This document shows positions 5,200 through 6,105 of a DNA stretch of 6,105 bases, piece after piece. The notes under the pieces were generated by a model. That model did no database searches and was not told the origin of the DNA. It saw nothing but the letters and a program-made list of their open reading frames with translations. The stretch comes from an uncultured Clostridia bacterium (GTDB lineage Bacteria > Bacillota > Clostridia > Oscillospirales > Ruminococcaceae), in assembly GCA_937892655.1 (NCBI GenBank), contig CALBJC010000162.1:1-6105 (forward strand), in the 5' to 3' direction. Position 1 is the stretch's first letter, and each line of letters begins with the position of its first letter. A program made the translations under genes and the position numbers.

Positions 5200-5844
5200 T
5201 CAAACAAAAAGGTTAATGTCATTAGCTAAAACAACCATCAATGTTCCTTTTTGACAAGAAATAATAACCTTATCATCAACAAATTCATTGCATGCTCCTA
5301 AAGGATAATCGCTTGATAATGTCACATCAGAGGTTTCATACTTTGAACCTACTATAGAAACTCCATAACAAACATCAGAAAATGAAAACACAGAAAAGTA
5401 TCTGTATGTATCTTTCTGAATTGATACAGAACTGCTTTTCAAAAACATAATTTCACAATTATCACTTAGAATCTTAGAGTCTGGAATAGATTCTGACAGA
5501 AAATTCAATGTCTGCAAATTTGCAAACAAATGATCAACTCTACCGCCTAATGCACAAAGAATTCTTACACATTCATATTCATTATCAATTGCATATTTAA
5601 CAGCAAGCATTGTGTCAGTATCATCTTTTTCTTTCGCAAATGTTATAACTTCACAATCATCGTCAGGAACATATCCAAGAGTATCAAAGTCACCTATTAC
5701 GGCTTTAATTTTCAAATCAAGACGTTTTGCTACCAAAAATCCCGCATCGCAGCAAACAACATCGCAGCCATTAAAATCTATTGAACGCAAAAACTCATCG
5801 GATTCGCATTTACCGCCACTTATGATATAGCAAGTTCTCATCAT
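5200..5844 (-). CDS. thiN: Thiamine pyrophosphokinase
   Basis: The enzyme transfers pyrophosphate from ATP to thiamine, making thiamine diphosphate in the cytoplasm. Family motifs are clear: the start YIISGGK (6-12), CDAG (32-35), VIGDFDTLG (49-57) with the acidic metal-binding residues, KEKDDTDTMLAVKYA (71-85) and GGRVDHLFANL (100-110). The C-terminal half is the less conserved thiamine-binding beta-sandwich. I chose the ATG at 5844, which overlaps the rsgA stop as ATGA and gives 214 aa, close to the family norm. An in-frame ATG at 5856 lies inside rsgA and an adjacent ATG at 5841 is equally possible. The 4-nt overlap implies translational coupling to rsgA. In B. subtilis rpe sits between the two genes; it is absent here. 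Confidence 0.94.
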   Translation of the reverse strand: MMRTCYIISGGKCESDEFLRSIDFNGCDVVCCDAGFLVAKRLDLKIKAVIGDFDTLGYVPDDDCEVITFAKEKDDTDTMLAVKYAIDNEYECVRILCALGGRVDHLFANLQTLNFLSESIPDSKILSDNCEIMFLKSSSVSIQKDTYRYFSVFSFSDVCYGVSIVGSKYETSDVTLSSDYPLGACNEFVDDKVIISCQKGTLMVVLANDINLFV

Positions 5845-6105
5845 TTTAGTTCCCATTCCTTAATCGTCTTAGATTCTTCATACATCATCAGATAACTCTC
5901 GTGACGTGATTTAGAAATCTTACCTGAATTTACAGCTTCAATAACTGCACATCCTTTTTCTTTAGTATGACTGCAGTCTGCGAATTTGCAATCGGAAGAA
6001 AACTGAGAAAACTCAACAAAGCAGTCTGCAAGCTTATCCTTTAATATAATATCATAACGTTGAGTATCAAAAGAAGAAAATCCAGGAGTATCTGCTACTA
6101 ATCCT
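5841..6105 (-). CDS. rsgA: Ribosome small-subunit-dependent GTPase RsgA/YloQ, C-terminal 87 residues
   Basis: RsgA is a circularly permuted GTPase that checks late 30S maturation. The window holds only its C-terminal end; the start lies beyond 6105. Visible residues begin GLVADTPGFSSFD, containing the G3 motif DTPG and the phenylalanine-serine context typical of RsgA. The C-terminal zinc motif follows, CKFADCSHTKEKGC, with C39, C44, H46 and C52 of the visible part as ligands. A basic helical tail ends KTIKEWELK. The stop TGA (5843-5841) overlaps the thiN start. In Firmicutes rsgA usually follows the prkC/prpC kinase-phosphatase pair, which may lie just outside the window. Confidence 0.95.
   Translation of the reverse strand, partial: GLVADTPGFSSFDTQRYDIILKDKLADCFVEFSQFSSDCKFADCSHTKEKGCAVIEAVNSGKISKSRHESYLMMYEESKTIKEWELK

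Overview
The window carries low-GC DNA from a spore-forming member of the Firmicutes, most likely class Clostridia (perhaps an Oscillospiraceae/Ruminococcus-like lineage; the family level is a guess from protein flavour only). The reasons are the AT-rich intergenic DNA, GGAGG-type ribosome binding sites, the SpoVM sporulation peptide, a SpoIVFB-like protease and the paired radical SAM/DUF2344 genes typical of Clostridia. Every gene lies on the minus strand, so transcription runs from position 6105 toward position 1.

Right end (6105 to 5045): the C-terminal end of rsgA (30S assembly GTPase), thiN (thiamine pyrophosphokinase), coupled to rsgA by an ATGA overlap, and a 26-codon spoVM gene, closed by a perfect 15-bp terminator hairpin. 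This matches the B. subtilis rsgA-rpe-thiN-spoVM order, but rpe is absent. Middle (4992 to 1861): a compact M50 site-2 protease related to SpoIVFB, then a promoter inside an AT-rich palindrome, then two overlapping genes for a TIGR03960-type radical SAM protein and its DUF2344/TIGR03936 partner.

Left end (1854 to 1): rplS (ribosomal protein L19), with its own extended -10 promoter, a structured leader of about 150 nt and an intrinsic terminator; then lepB (signal peptidase I) and rbgA (50S assembly GTPase), which share another promoter. The rbgA frame is open to the window edge, but after residue ~173 it stops looking like RbgA, loses the G3 DTPG motif and reads like the C-terminus of FtsY. 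That suggests a recombination or assembly junction at about positions 60-75.

The genes fall into three themes: ribosome assembly and translation (rsgA, rplS, rbgA), sporulation (spoVM, the M50 protease) and membrane protein processing (lepB, the M50 protease), plus thiamine cofactor activation and an uncharacterised radical SAM pair. No mobile element, CRISPR array, tRNA or rRNA was seen. No gene-free stretch exceeds 300 bases; the longest is the rplS promoter and leader (1667-1860). I did not find a clearly new multi-gene system. The items most worth a second look are the rbgA/FtsY junction, the tiny spoVM gene and the rplS leader.
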